Shown: one piece after another, positions 28,136-37,139 of the stretch
Numbering within the stretch: the stretch's first letter is position 1
How the letters are laid out: every line of letters begins with the position of its first letter
Assembly: GCA_015654675.1 (NCBI GenBank)
Contig: JAATGM010000019.1
Location: 62,001-126,000, forward strand
Direction of reading: 5' to 3'
DNA: 64,000 nt
From: Planctomycetota bacterium
GTDB taxonomy: Bacteria; Planctomycetota; Phycisphaerae; UBA1845; UTPLA1
Program-made: the position numbers and the translations under genes
The notes under the pieces: generated by a model
Databases searched by the model: none
Told to the model about the DNA's origin: nothing
Seen by the model: the letters and a program-made list of their open reading frames with translations, nothing else

Positions 28136-29350
28136 ATGCGGGTTTTTGTCGCGGACAAGTTTGAGAAATTCGGGATTGATGAACTCAAGCGTATCGGCTG
28201 CGAGGTGATCAGCGATCCTGGCAAGAAAGGCCCGGAATTGGTCGCGGCGGTACAAGCTGCGAATCCGGCGATCCTGATTGTGCGATCGGCAAAGGTGAGC
28301 GGCGAGCTCATGGACGCCGCTCCGCAGCTCGCGCTGATCATTCGAGCGGGGGCAGGGGTCGATACGATCGACGTTTCCGCGGCGTCGCATCGCGGGATTT
28401 TTGTCGCCAACTGTCCCGGGATGAACGCCATTGCGGTGGCGGAGCTTGCATTCGCACTGATTCTTTCGCTGGACCGGCGAGTACCCGACTGCGTCGCCGA
28501 ATTACGAGCGGGAAAGTGGAACAAAGGTGAATACAGCAAGGCGCGCGGGCTGAAGGGCCTGACGCTTGGGCTGATCGGACTGGGGCCGATTGGGCGGGCA
28601 GTGGCGCACCGAGCCAACGCGTTTGAACTCAACGTGCGCGGATGGTCGCGATCGATGTCGCACGACGGGGCCGTACTGGTCGGCGTACAGCTTTGCCGGA
28701 CGTGGTGCGAGGTCGTGGAGCAATCGGATATTGTGTCGCTGCACATCGCTGCGACGGCGGAAACGAAGGGGTTCTGCAATCGGGCTTTCTTTGAGGCGAT
28801 GAAGCTCGGGGCGTTCTTCATCAATACCAGTCGCGGAGATGTCGTCGATACCGAGGCGCTGGGCTGGGCGGTGAAGGAAAAGGCGATTCGGGCGGGCCTC
28901 GATGTGTACGCCAATGAGCCGTCCGGCGCGACGGCGGAGTTTAAGGAACCACTATTTTCAGGGGGCGGCGTGGTCTATGGGACGCCACACATCGCGGCAT
29001 CGACCGATCAGGCGCAGATGGCGATCGCGGCCGAAACCGTGCGGATCGTTCGCTTGTTCCGCGAAACTGGCGTGATCGAGAATTGCGTTAACCTGCTGCC
29101 CCGATCGAACGCTCGACGCATGCTGCTGGTGCGGCACTTCAACAAGCCGGGCGTTCTGGCGCATGTGTTGTCGCACATCAGCCACGCGAACATCAACGTG
29201 GAAGACATGGAAAACGTGATGCTTCGCGAAGATAAGACGGCGGTGGCGAGAATTCGGCTTGCGTCGGCGCCGGAGGCCAGTGTGTTGAAGGCGATTCAGG
29301 CGGGGAACCCGCACATTATTGCGATATCGCTGGTGGAGCTTCCGGGCTGA
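28136..29350 (+). CDS. serA: D-3-phosphoglycerate dehydrogenase with ACT domain
   Basis: A 404-residue 2-hydroxyacid dehydrogenase that starts serine synthesis. The Rossmann motif is GLIGLGPIGRAV; catalytic residues lie in INTSRGDVVD (Arg), YANEPSG (Glu) and GTPHIAAST (His). A C-terminal ACT domain (HFNKPGVLAHVLSHISHANINVEDM) suggests serine feedback control. GAAGGAG precedes the ATG. It probably forms an operon with the threonine dehydrogenase gene. Confidence 0.9.
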   Translation: MRVFVADKFEKFGIDELKRIGCEVISDPGKKGPELVAAVQAANPAILIVRSAKVSGELMDAAPQLALIIRAGAGVDTIDVSAASHRGIFVANCPGMNAIAVAELAFALILSLDRRVPDCVAELRAGKWNKGEYSKARGLKGLTLGLIGLGPIGRAVAHRANAFELNVRGWSRSMSHDGAVLVGVQLCRTWCEVVEQSDIVSLHIAATAETKGFCNRAFFEAMKLGAFFINTSRGDVVDTEALGWAVKEKAIRAGLDVYANEPSGATAEFKEPLFSGGGVVYGTPHIAASTDQAQMAIAAETVRIVRLFRETGVIENCVNLLPRSNARRMLLVRHFNKPGVLAHVLSHISHANINVEDMENVMLREDKTAVARIRLASAPEASVLKAIQAGNPHIIAISLVELPG

Positions 29351-29374
29351 GTAAGATCGGATCCGGGTTGCGGC

Positions 29375-30301
29375 ATGCCTGACGTCGTGGAAGACGATCT
29401 GCGATGCGTCGGTTGTGGATACAACCTGCGATCGCTATCGATCGCGAGCGTATGTCCGGAATGCGGTGTTGCGGTACGAAACTCCCTGATCAGAATTCCG
29501 GGGTTCGAGCTACAACTCTTTTCAGATGTTCGCCGAGTTCGGGCAGCATTGGCCTTGCTTATCGGCTGCGCGATCGTTTATGCGTTTCTACAAATACAAT
29601 CCGCGATCATCACGCTTCACTCGCTTCAATTGGTTCAAGCCGGATATGGCTGGGCATATTTGTGTTCGATTCGACTATGGGTGTTTGGGCGATTGGGAGT
29701 GTCCGTTCTCATCGTATTGATCGCCGCGGAAGTGTTTCGGCTTCGAGTTCCGCGGAAGCGATTTGCCATTGTGCTCGTGACGCTCGCGGTTGTTTCGCTT
29801 TCGGCCAACGTCGTCATGGTCATTGCGTTCTTTAAACGACCGTGGCCCACAACACTCATCCAAGAAATCGCCGAATTGGTCACAACACTGGGCGCCTATT
29901 TCACCCTGAATCTAATTCTGGTCTCGCTCGCGATGAGAATTCGCGGGCGCGAGAACTCGTTGCTGTTCGCGTGTTGGGGAGTGGTTATCATCGCCGGAAT
30001 CATCGGTTGGCATCATGACCCGCTGTACGCACTGACCACCATAGCGTACTGGATCGGAGGCGGTGGCGTACCGAATGCACCCGCAGCGACTAACGTACTC
30101 GGAAGCCCCATAGACCTGAGAGAACTTTACTTCACAGTCGGCAGTTGGTGGTCATGGTGGGATAAAAACATCTGTCCCCTGGTGTGGGCGGCGCTTGCGC
30201 TAGCGGTCTTTGGTTTTAGTCGAAGTCTCCACGGCGGTATTAGGGGCGCGGTGCAACCAGACGACGAACCGCACTCCGCCAAGAACTCTAGCCTGTCTTG
30301 A
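29375..30301 (+). CDS. Zinc-ribbon plus polytopic membrane protein, unknown function
   Basis: A 308-residue protein. Residues 10-30 form a probable zinc ribbon, CVGCGYNLRSL...CPECG, a short module very common at planctomycete N-termini. About six hydrophobic helices follow (for example ALALLIGCAIVYAFL, VSVLIVLIAAEVF, LLFACWGVVIIAGIIGW). Function unknown. It starts 24 bases after serA but has a lower GC third-position feel and more AT-rich codons than its neighbours. Its end overlaps the convergent tadC end by 14 bases. Confidence 0.8.
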   Translation: MPDVVEDDLRCVGCGYNLRSLSIASVCPECGVAVRNSLIRIPGFELQLFSDVRRVRAALALLIGCAIVYAFLQIQSAIITLHSLQLVQAGYGWAYLCSIRLWVFGRLGVSVLIVLIAAEVFRLRVPRKRFAIVLVTLAVVSLSANVVMVIAFFKRPWPTTLIQEIAELVTTLGAYFTLNLILVSLAMRIRGRENSLLFACWGVVIIAGIIGWHHDPLYALTTIAYWIGGGGVPNAPAATNVLGSPIDLRELYFTVGSWWSWWDKNICPLVWAALALAVFGFSRSLHGGIRGAVQPDDEPHSAKNSSLS

Positions 30302-31241
30302 GGTTGCCCGTTCCGCCGCCACCAAGTGTTTGAGCGAGCTTGATGCCCGCCGGGCCGCCGAGCACGATCAGGATCGCGGGGAAAATAAAGAGAATCAGCG
30401 GGAGCAGGAGTTTCACCGCGGTTTTCTGGGCGCGCTCTTCGGCCTGCTGTCGGCGCTTTGTTCGCAGGGCCTCTGCCTGGTTACGGAGGGCCTTGGCGAC
30501 TGACGTACCGAGGCGCTCGGCCTGACTGATGACCGCGACGAGGGCCTTCATTTCGGCCACGCCCGATCGATCGGCCATGCGCGTCAGGGCTTCGGAGCGA
30601 GGCACTCCCATCTGCGTTTCGATCGTGGCGACCTGCATTTCCTCGGAGAGCTCCGCATAGACACGCCGCATTTCGTCGCCGACACGCTGTACGGCGGCGT
30701 CGAGCCCAAGACCCGCTTCCACCGAGACGACCAGCAAATCGAGCGAATCGGGCAGGCCGCGGCGAATCTTGTCGCTGCGGTCGCGAATCGCCAGCCAGAG
30801 CCAGGCGTTGGGGGCCAGGAACCCCAAAGCTGCTGCAAATACGAAGTAGCCGGCCAACGTGGTAATCGACTTGCCGTTGGTGAGCGCGAAAAAGACGGCC
30901 ACCAGCGCGCCGACGGCCGCGACGATTGATTTGCTGGCGAGAAAGAGCATTGGGGCGTTCTCGCGTCGATAGCCCGCATTCGCCATTTTCAAACGAAGCG
31001 TGCTGTGCTCCTGGTCGGACTTGGGCATTGACGGCTTTGAGAGCAGCGGGGCGGCGCGTTCCAGGATGCTGAGCCGGGCGGCTTCCTTCGCGGCGCGTGC
31101 CAGCGATGCAGGATCGTGGCCCTTGCCTGAATTGAGGCGGCGCGTGACGGCCGACTGCTTCTCGCCGTCCTTCGGCCAGAGCGCGTAGACCACCATCGCA
31201 ATGGCGATGAGACCGAGCGCAGCCAGTGTGACCATTTCCAT
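30288..31241 (-). CDS. tadC: Tad pilus inner-membrane protein TadC
   Basis: A 317-residue type II secretion F-domain protein and the last gene of the Tad operon. Hydrophobic segments lie at the N-terminus and near residues 100-150, with the GspF-like core (RRGLPDSLDLLVVSVEAGLGLDAAVQRV) and a C-terminal pair of helices (LLLPLILFIFPAILIVLGG). It pairs with TadB to form the platform on which the TadA ATPase acts. It begins 10 bases after tadB. Confidence 0.92.
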   Translation of the reverse strand: MEMVTLAALGLIAIAMVVYALWPKDGEKQSAVTRRLNSGKGHDPASLARAAKEAARLSILERAAPLLSKPSMPKSDQEHSTLRLKMANAGYRRENAPMLFLASKSIVAAVGALVAVFFALTNGKSITTLAGYFVFAAALGFLAPNAWLWLAIRDRSDKIRRGLPDSLDLLVVSVEAGLGLDAAVQRVGDEMRRVYAELSEEMQVATIETQMGVPRSEALTRMADRSGVAEMKALVAVISQAERLGTSVAKALRNQAEALRTKRRQQAEERAQKTAVKLLLPLILFIFPAILIVLGGPAGIKLAQTLGGGGTGNLKTG

Positions 31242-31251
31242 CGGAGGGGTC

Positions 31252-32262
31252 CTAGACCTTGATGTTCACGATCTTCTTGATCATGAGCAGTCCGAGTATC
31301 TGGGCCGTAAACGCTCCCATGAGCATGTACTGCCCGATTTTTTCATCGAGCAGCACGCGTGCGTATTCGGGATTGAGGGCCTGCTCCGCCGCGAAGACGA
31401 CGAAGGGCAGCGCGAAGAGCACATAGCCCGACAGACGTCCTTCGGCTGTCAACGCTTTGACCTGGCCGAAAAGTTTGATTCGCTCGCGAATGACGGCGCC
31501 GATGTTGTCGAGCACCTCGGCGAGATCGCCGCCGGTCGTGCGTTGAATGAGAACGGCCGTCACAAACATGCGGACGTCCATCAGATCGACACGATTGGCC
31601 ATGTTTAGCAGCGCTTCATCGATCTTGATTCCGAGATTCTGTTCGTAGAAGACGCGGGCGAATTCCGTGCCGCACGGGTCAGAGAGCTGTTGCGAAACGA
31701 CGTGAATTGCGCTGGGCAGGGAATGTCCGGCGCGCAGGGCCTGGCCCATCATGTCGAAGACGTCCGGCAATTGATTGAGCAGCTTGTTCATGCGCCACTT
31801 GCGTTTGCCGTAGACGAACATGATTGGGAAGAAAAAGCCGAGCAGTGACGCGACGATGCATGCGGGCATTCCAAAGTCGAGGAAATAGAGGCAGAGGTAT
31901 GCGAAGCAACCCAGCCCCATGCAGTTGATGAGGAATGACGTGGCAATCCACGGCAGGTTGGCCTGCTCAAGCGCGCATTGCAGGTTGGGTACGAACTTCA
32001 GCTTGGCCAGCGCCCTTTGAATATTGGACGCGGCAATTTTTTGCTGTCGGATGATCGATTCGGCCGCGGCGTCTTCATTCCGGTCCGCCTGGCCGCCTGC
32101 GGGCGGCTCTCTTAACCGCCCCTCTACTTTCCGCGAGTCGGTTTTTCTGAGGTCGGCGACGACCTGGTAGATGCCGTACGCAAGCAGTGTCGAGCCGGTC
32201 AGCGGCAACGCGTAGAGCGTCGCCATCTGAACCAATTCACTTTGTGCCAGGGTCAAAAACAT
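31252..32262 (-). CDS. tadB: Tad pilus inner-membrane protein TadB
   Basis: A 336-residue T2SF-domain protein, partner of TadC. The core includes QLPDVFDMMGQALRAGHSLPSAIHVV and RTTGGDLAEVLDNIGAVIRERI, both standard for TadB. One N-terminal and several internal membrane segments are present. A charged linker around residues 45-65 is encoded by a GC-rich palindromic stretch (32092-32107). MATLY at 32226 is an alternative start. Confidence 0.9.
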   Translation of the reverse strand: MFLTLAQSELVQMATLYALPLTGSTLLAYGIYQVVADLRKTDSRKVEGRLREPPAGGQADRNEDAAAESIIRQQKIAASNIQRALAKLKFVPNLQCALEQANLPWIATSFLINCMGLGCFAYLCLYFLDFGMPACIVASLLGFFFPIMFVYGKRKWRMNKLLNQLPDVFDMMGQALRAGHSLPSAIHVVSQQLSDPCGTEFARVFYEQNLGIKIDEALLNMANRVDLMDVRMFVTAVLIQRTTGGDLAEVLDNIGAVIRERIKLFGQVKALTAEGRLSGYVLFALPFVVFAAEQALNPEYARVLLDEKIGQYMLMGAFTAQILGLLMIKKIVNIKV

Positions 32263-32270
32263 GCTGCTGT

Positions 32271-32287
32271 CGTCCGCGTGGCGGACG
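32271..32287. repeat. Intercistronic hairpin between tadA and tadB
   Basis: Perfect 7-bp stem CGTCCGC/GCGGACG with a 3-base loop inside the 35-base gap between tadA and tadB. It could tune mRNA stability or expression ratio, or be a small dispersed palindrome. No T-run follows, so it is not an intrinsic terminator. Confidence 0.5.
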
Positions 32288-32297
32288 GCATCCCCCT

Positions 32298-33743
32298 TTA
32301 TTCCTCTTTGTCGGTCAGCAGGACGCGCCGCTCGAAAATGGCCGGGTCGATCTTGGAGCCGTGCGAATTGAGCCGGTCCAGAAAGGCCGGGCGAAGGCCG
32401 GTTGCAATGAAATGGCCGAATGCTTTTCCGGACGCGTCGATGCCTAGCTGCTCGAACTTAAAAATCTCCTGCATGGTCACCGCTTCGCCTTCCATGCCCT
32501 GAACCTCGGTGATCGACATGATCTTTCTCGGACCGCCGGTAAGGCGGGCGGAGTTCACGAGCAGGTGTATGGCGGACGCGAATTGCTGCCGGATGGCTTT
32601 CACCGGCAGATCGAAGCCGGCCATCATGACCATCGTTTCGACGCGCTGCATCGCATCGCGCGTGCTGTTGGCGTGGATGGTGGTCATGGAACCATCGTGG
32701 CCGGTGTTCATGGCCTGAAGCATGTCGAGCGTTTCCGGTCCGCGGCACTCGCCGACCACGATTCGATCGGGGCGCATTCGAAGGGAGTTGATGAGGAGAT
32801 CGCGAATGGCGATTCGGCCTTTGCCTTCGATGTTGGGCGGGCGCGACTCAAGCCGGACGACGTGCGGCTGACGGAGCTGAAGTTCGGCGGCATCCTCAAT
32901 CGTGACGATCCGGTCCGTATCGGGAATGAAAGTCGAGAGGTTATTCAAGAGTGTCGTTTTTCCAGATCCGGTGCCTCCGACGACCAGAACATTGAGCGCC
33001 CCGTGAACGCAGGCCTTGAGAAAGGTGACCATCTCGGGTGCCACGCTCTTGAATTTGATGTAGTCGTCCCAGGTGATCGGATCCTTTCCGAATCGTCGAA
33101 TCGAGAGCGATGGGCCGTCGATCGCGAGTGGCGGAATAATGGCGTTGACGCGTGAGCCGTCCTTCAGGCGCGCATCGACCATCGGCGTGACTTCGTCGCA
33201 GCGTCGGCCGACCGACGAGCAAATCTTGTCGATGATGTGCAGCAGGTGGCCGTTGTCGCGAAATCTGACAGTTGAAACCTGAAGCTTGCCCTTGCGCTCG
33301 ATGTACACCTGCTTGGGCCCGTTAATCAGGATGTCGCTGATGTTCGGGTCGGTGAGCAGTGTTTCGAGCGGCCCGAGCCCGAAGGTCTCATCAAGGATTT
33401 CTTCGATGAGTTTCTGACGGTCGTTGACGTTTAGCAGGGCGTTCTCGGCCTGGCACAGATTCGCAACGGCGACGCGCACTTCGTCGCGGACGTCCTGGCT
33501 GTTGCGCTGGCTGAGCACAGTCAGGTCGAGTTGTTCGACCAGTTTGCGATGGATGCGGCTCTTGAGATCGTACCACTGCTCGGATTGGTCGTTGGGGCTG
33601 GCTTCCGGCCGCTTAGCCGCGGGCGTGGCGGGTTGGGCGGGCGAGGCGGGCGCCGCGCCGGCAGTCGGCGGCGTGGTTGCAGGCGAAGGTGGTGGCGGCG
33701 TCTTGGGAATCTTGAGAAGCGTCTGCGTTGATTTTCCGAACAT
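32298..33743 (-). CDS. tadA: Tad pilus secretion ATPase TadA/CpaF
   Basis: A 481-residue GspE-superfamily hexameric ATPase that powers pilus assembly. Walker A is [16 protein letters not shown]; the Asp box, His box ([15 protein letters not shown]) and [12 protein letters not shown] are present. A Pro/Ala-rich N-terminal linker of about 55 residues precedes the conserved [24 protein letters not shown] precedes the ATG at 33743. Confidence 0.95.
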   Translation of the reverse strand: MFGKSTQTLLKIPKTPPPPSPATTPPTAGAAPASPAQPATPAAKRPEASPNDQSEQWYDLKSRIHRKLVEQLDLTVLSQRNSQDVRDEVRVAVANLCQAENALLNVNDRQKLIEEILDETFGLGPLETLLTDPNISDILINGPKQVYIERKGKLQVSTVRFRDNGHLLHIIDKICSSVGRRCDEVTPMVDARLKDGSRVNAIIPPLAIDGPSLSIRRFGKDPITWDDYIKFKSVAPEMVTFLKACVHGALNVLVVGGTGSGKTTLLNNLSTFIPDTDRIVTIEDAAELQLRQPHVVRLESRPPNIEGKGRIAIRDLLINSLRMRPDRIVVGECRGPETLDMLQAMNTGHDGSMTTIHANSTRDAMQRVETMVMMAGFDLPVKAIRQQFASAIHLLVNSARLTGGPRKIMSITEVQGMEGEAVTMQEIFKFEQLGIDASGKAFGHFIATGLRPAFLDRLNSHGSKIDPAIFERRVLLTDKEE

Positions 33744-33778
33744 GGGTCCCCCTGCTTAGTCGATACTTCGCGCGTTTG

Positions 33779-35008
33779 TCAGGCCGGTGCGACAACGGGT
33801 GCGGTCGCGTTGGTGCCGCGTTGCATACCTTTGAGAAATCGCCCGAGCATGCCCGCGGCCTTGGACCCCTGCGGGGCCACCTGCGGACTGTGGATCTTGG
33901 CGGCCAGGTCTCGCACGGCCTGGCGAATCTTCGTGCGGCCGGACTCGGCCGCGAGCGGCTTGCCGACATTGATCGCTGCGCTGACCGTCTTCCAGTCGTC
34001 GGGCAACGTGTGGAAGAGTTTGGTGTTGAGCGTTCGCTCGACCTGATCGGATTCGAGATGGCCTGAATCGCGACCAACCCGGTTACAGATAAACTGCATA
34101 CGCGCCGGATTGAACCCCTGCCCGGCCAATTCCTGGAGCATACGGTCGGCGTTGCGCACGCCGGTCACGAGCAGCTGCAGCACCATGAAGTTGTAATCCG
34201 CAACATCGAGAATCATTCGCCCGCCCGGGTCGCTGCGCATGGGGCCATCGATGACCACATAGGCGCACATTTCCTGCAGAACCGAAATCACGTTGACGCA
34301 GTGCGCGGCGGTGATGCACTCCGCCTGTTGAAACGTATGCGGCCGACCGAGGACGTGCAGCCCGGAGGCGTGCTTGACCAACGCCTTGTCGATCATGTTG
34401 GGATCGACTTGTTCGGGCGTGGCGCAGAGGTCGGCGACCGTGAACTGTGGAGAGAGATCGAGAATCGTGCCCACCTGCCCGAAGCGGAAGTCGAAATCGA
34501 GCAGGGCGACCTTCTTGTCGGCGCCCGCCAGGTCCGCGAGTTCAACGGCCAGATTTGTCGCAACAAATGTCGCGCCGACTCCGCCCGCGCATCCCATGAC
34601 CGATATGAGCTTTCCCGGTTCGCGCGTCACGATGCGCTCGGCTCCGATCTTTTCGAGGATCGGACGCAATTCTTCCGGCGCGAACGGCTTGAGCAGGAAT
34701 CCCTTCAGCCCGGCGCGCATGGCGCGGAGCAGGATTTCGCCGTCGGTATTGGAGCTGATCGCGACAACGGGGAGCCGGTGTTGCGCGATCTGGATTTGCG
34801 CGATCACTTCCAGAACGACGAGCGCGAGCGGATCGAGATGCGCGATCACGACGTCGCACGGAAATTGCGCTACCGCCTGCGGCAACAGACTCGGTTCGTC
34901 GATTTCGGCGACGATTCGAACGTCCGCTACGGCGTTCAACGCCTGGCGCAGCTCGACGGCGTACGCCTCGTCGGCGTTAAAGAGAATTGCACGAATCGGG
35001 GTACCCAT
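33779..35008 (-). CDS. tadZ: Tad pilus localisation protein TadZ/CpaE
   Basis: A 409-residue protein with an N-terminal receiver-like domain (about 1-120; FLLKPFAPEELRPIL) and a ParA/MinD-type ATPase domain with a deviant Walker A (GCAGGVGATFVATNLA). In other Tad systems this protein places the machinery at the pole. The receiver shows CDVVIAHLDPLALVVLE, with His at the usual Asp position, so it is likely non-phosphorylatable, as is common in TadZ. The gene lies between tadA and tadG. Confidence 0.9.
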   Translation of the reverse strand: MGTPIRAILFNADEAYAVELRQALNAVADVRIVAEIDEPSLLPQAVAQFPCDVVIAHLDPLALVVLEVIAQIQIAQHRLPVVAISSNTDGEILLRAMRAGLKGFLLKPFAPEELRPILEKIGAERIVTREPGKLISVMGCAGGVGATFVATNLAVELADLAGADKKVALLDFDFRFGQVGTILDLSPQFTVADLCATPEQVDPNMIDKALVKHASGLHVLGRPHTFQQAECITAAHCVNVISVLQEMCAYVVIDGPMRSDPGGRMILDVADYNFMVLQLLVTGVRNADRMLQELAGQGFNPARMQFICNRVGRDSGHLESDQVERTLNTKLFHTLPDDWKTVSAAINVGKPLAAESGRTKIRQAVRDLAAKIHSPQVAPQGSKAAGMLGRFLKGMQRGTNATAPVVAPA

Positions 35009-35052
35009 GGCTGCCCAGGTCCTTCCGCGCGTCCGCGAAATTGAGCCCCGTC

Positions 35053-35087
35053 GTCCGCCGGACGGCCCTTTGAGCCCGCCGGCGGAC
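35053..35087. repeat. Intercistronic hairpin between tadG and tadZ
   Basis: A 9-bp perfect stem GTCCGCCGG/CCGGCGGAC with a 17-base loop fills much of the 94-base gap between tadG and tadZ. It shares the GTCCGC core with the hairpin at 32271-32287. Confidence 0.5.
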
Positions 35088-35102
35088 GCGAGGCCCCTAC
35101 TC

Positions 35103-37013
35103 TTAATCGATCAGACGAACGGGACGCTTCCCTCCCAACTCGTTGAAAATTGCATTCAACTGAGAAACGTATCGGGGTTGACCGGTAATCGGGTCCGGGG
35201 CGCTATCGGCGTAGAAATACTGCCCACCGCCGATATCCGCGATGCTCTGGAGCAAGTCGGGATCGGCGTCTCCGCCCAGCCCCACGGCGTAGATCGTGAT
35301 GTGCTGGTTGGCCGCCGCGGTGGCCCGATTGATGCTGTAGGCCTCGGGCGACATACTTCCGGAGCCGACGTTCGGCTTGCCGTCAGTCAACAGAATGATG
35401 ACCTTGGCCGCCGCACTGCGTGCCCGCACGCTGGTGAGTTCGGCGAGCCCCTGGTTGAGCCCGGCACCGATATTCGTCGTGCTGTCATAGTGCCCGGCTT
35501 GGCGTTGATAAAGAGTGGCCGGAACGACCTGCAATGCCGTAGCCAGCGACTGGCCGGCCGACGGAATGGTGAGATTGACTTCGTGACGCGATGACGTCGC
35601 AAAGACCTCAAGCGATACGTGGTCCTGCGTATCGAGACTGACAATCAAATTGATCATTGTCTGAACCGCGTCCTTGGCCGAGCGGATCGGCATTTCGGGT
35701 GCGGACGGAAGGTCAGAGCAAGTGTCATTGCTGGCCTGCCGCTCGAGCAGATAGTTCACGACGGTTTTGATGCCGTAGCGATAGCGGAGCGTGCTATCGG
35801 TGTAGTACATCTGCGTATTGTTGGCGCTGACATAACTGATGTAGTCGTTCCAGGAGCCGCCGGTCCACGGCCAGGTCCGCGTCTGCGTCAGCTCGCTGGT
35901 ATCGACGATGTTGTCGCCGTTGCCGGTGCCGGTCCATTTGCCGCCCGACTTTCCGCTCTTCCAGCCCGCCAGTCCGAGCAGGACCGTGACGCGATTGGTG
36001 TAAGCGGTGAAATTGCTGTCGTTCGTACCGGCCAACAGCGCCGTTCGTTCGGCCGACGAGTAGCCGTTTTCTGTCAGGTTCGCGGTGATATCGCTGGCGC
36101 TCGTCGTCGAGCTGCGCGGGATGTAATACAGTCCCCAATCAGCCGAGGGGTTGTATTGGCCGAGGGTCAGCGCGGTTCCCCAGTCGGTCATCCATCCAAA
36201 GCGCGGTCCGGCCGGGTTACCACTTCCGCTGGCCGGCTCTTCATTTGGATCGGGGTTGCCCTTGACGCTGTGCGGAACGCCGGCGCCTACGGATGGCTGA
36301 GCTTCGCCCGCGGTGGGTGCGGACGGCGGCGTCGCCGGGGCCGCTCCGTTTCGGATTCCCGCACGCCCCTTTGCCGAGGGCAATGCGCTCCAGATGTCCT
36401 TCAAGTTGATCTGCACGGCCGGGCGCGTGCCCTGCACCTCAGATGCGAAATTCTTGTAGTGCCGCAATTCGCTGTCGTCGTTCATTGAGCCGGAGAGATC
36501 GAAGACCACAGCGATGTCCCGCGGGACAAGCATGGCGGTCGCACTGGCCGTGATCGAGGCGCCAGTGGCGCTATAGGCCCCGCCGAAGATGAGCGGGACG
36601 CGCGGCTTATGGACATTCGATCCGTCGCGGCGAACCGTCACCTTGACGGCGTCGTACGGCGTGACGTTTGGCTGAAACTGGTATTTTGCCCCGGTGAGAA
36701 TGGCGTGACCAAACACCAGGTCGCTGGCATCCACGAAGGCCGGGGTGCCCTTGACCTTGTTCTGGGCCGCGATGCTGGCAGCTTGCGCGGCCGCATTGGC
36801 GGAAGCACTAGCGCCTGAACCCAACTGCAGGGCGGCCGCGAGGGCCGCGGCATCGGCGGCGGATTGGAGCTCGCCGCGCGCGTTGAAGAGCATTCCCGTA
36901 TCAACGGTCAGCGCCATCGCGCCGACACCCACCAGCGAACCGAATACTGCCGTCTGGACCAGGACTGAACCGCGGCGCCGACTCCGAGCGCGTCGAACCA
37001 ACTTCGCAAACAT
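35103..37013 (-). CDS. tadG: TadG-like pilus protein with von Willebrand A domain
   Basis: A 636-residue protein. The N-terminus has a TadE/G-type anchor (RRGSVLVQTAVFGSLVGVGAMALTVDTG) followed by the conserved ARGELQSAADAAALAAA. A VWA domain begins with the MIDAS motif VFDLSGSMNDDS and ends with KVIILLTDGKPN and ITIYAVGLGGDADPD. About 250 residues are inserted between these VWA pieces. It would be an exposed minor component or adhesin. The ATG at 37013 follows GGGGGG; a TTG at 37037 is less likely. Confidence 0.88.
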   Translation of the reverse strand: MFAKLVRRARSRRRGSVLVQTAVFGSLVGVGAMALTVDTGMLFNARGELQSAADAAALAAALQLGSGASASANAAAQAASIAAQNKVKGTPAFVDASDLVFGHAILTGAKYQFQPNVTPYDAVKVTVRRDGSNVHKPRVPLIFGGAYSATGASITASATAMLVPRDIAVVFDLSGSMNDDSELRHYKNFASEVQGTRPAVQINLKDIWSALPSAKGRAGIRNGAAPATPPSAPTAGEAQPSVGAGVPHSVKGNPDPNEEPASGSGNPAGPRFGWMTDWGTALTLGQYNPSADWGLYYIPRSSTTSASDITANLTENGYSSAERTALLAGTNDSNFTAYTNRVTVLLGLAGWKSGKSGGKWTGTGNGDNIVDTSELTQTRTWPWTGGSWNDYISYVSANNTQMYYTDSTLRYRYGIKTVVNYLLERQASNDTCSDLPSAPEMPIRSAKDAVQTMINLIVSLDTQDHVSLEVFATSSRHEVNLTIPSAGQSLATALQVVPATLYQRQAGHYDSTTNIGAGLNQGLAELTSVRARSAAAKVIILLTDGKPNVGSGSMSPEAYSINRATAAANQHITIYAVGLGGDADPDLLQSIADIGGGQYFYADSAPDPITGQPRYVSQLNAIFNELGGKRPVRLID

Positions 37014-37139
37014 TGTCAAACCCCCCGCACCAGGCAATCCGCTCGCAAACCGCCCGCCGCCTTACGGCGACGCACGCTTCGCGTCAGCGCCTTTGCTCCG
37101 CGACCTCAGATCGGTCGGCGGCGATCGTTCTTGCCCCCG

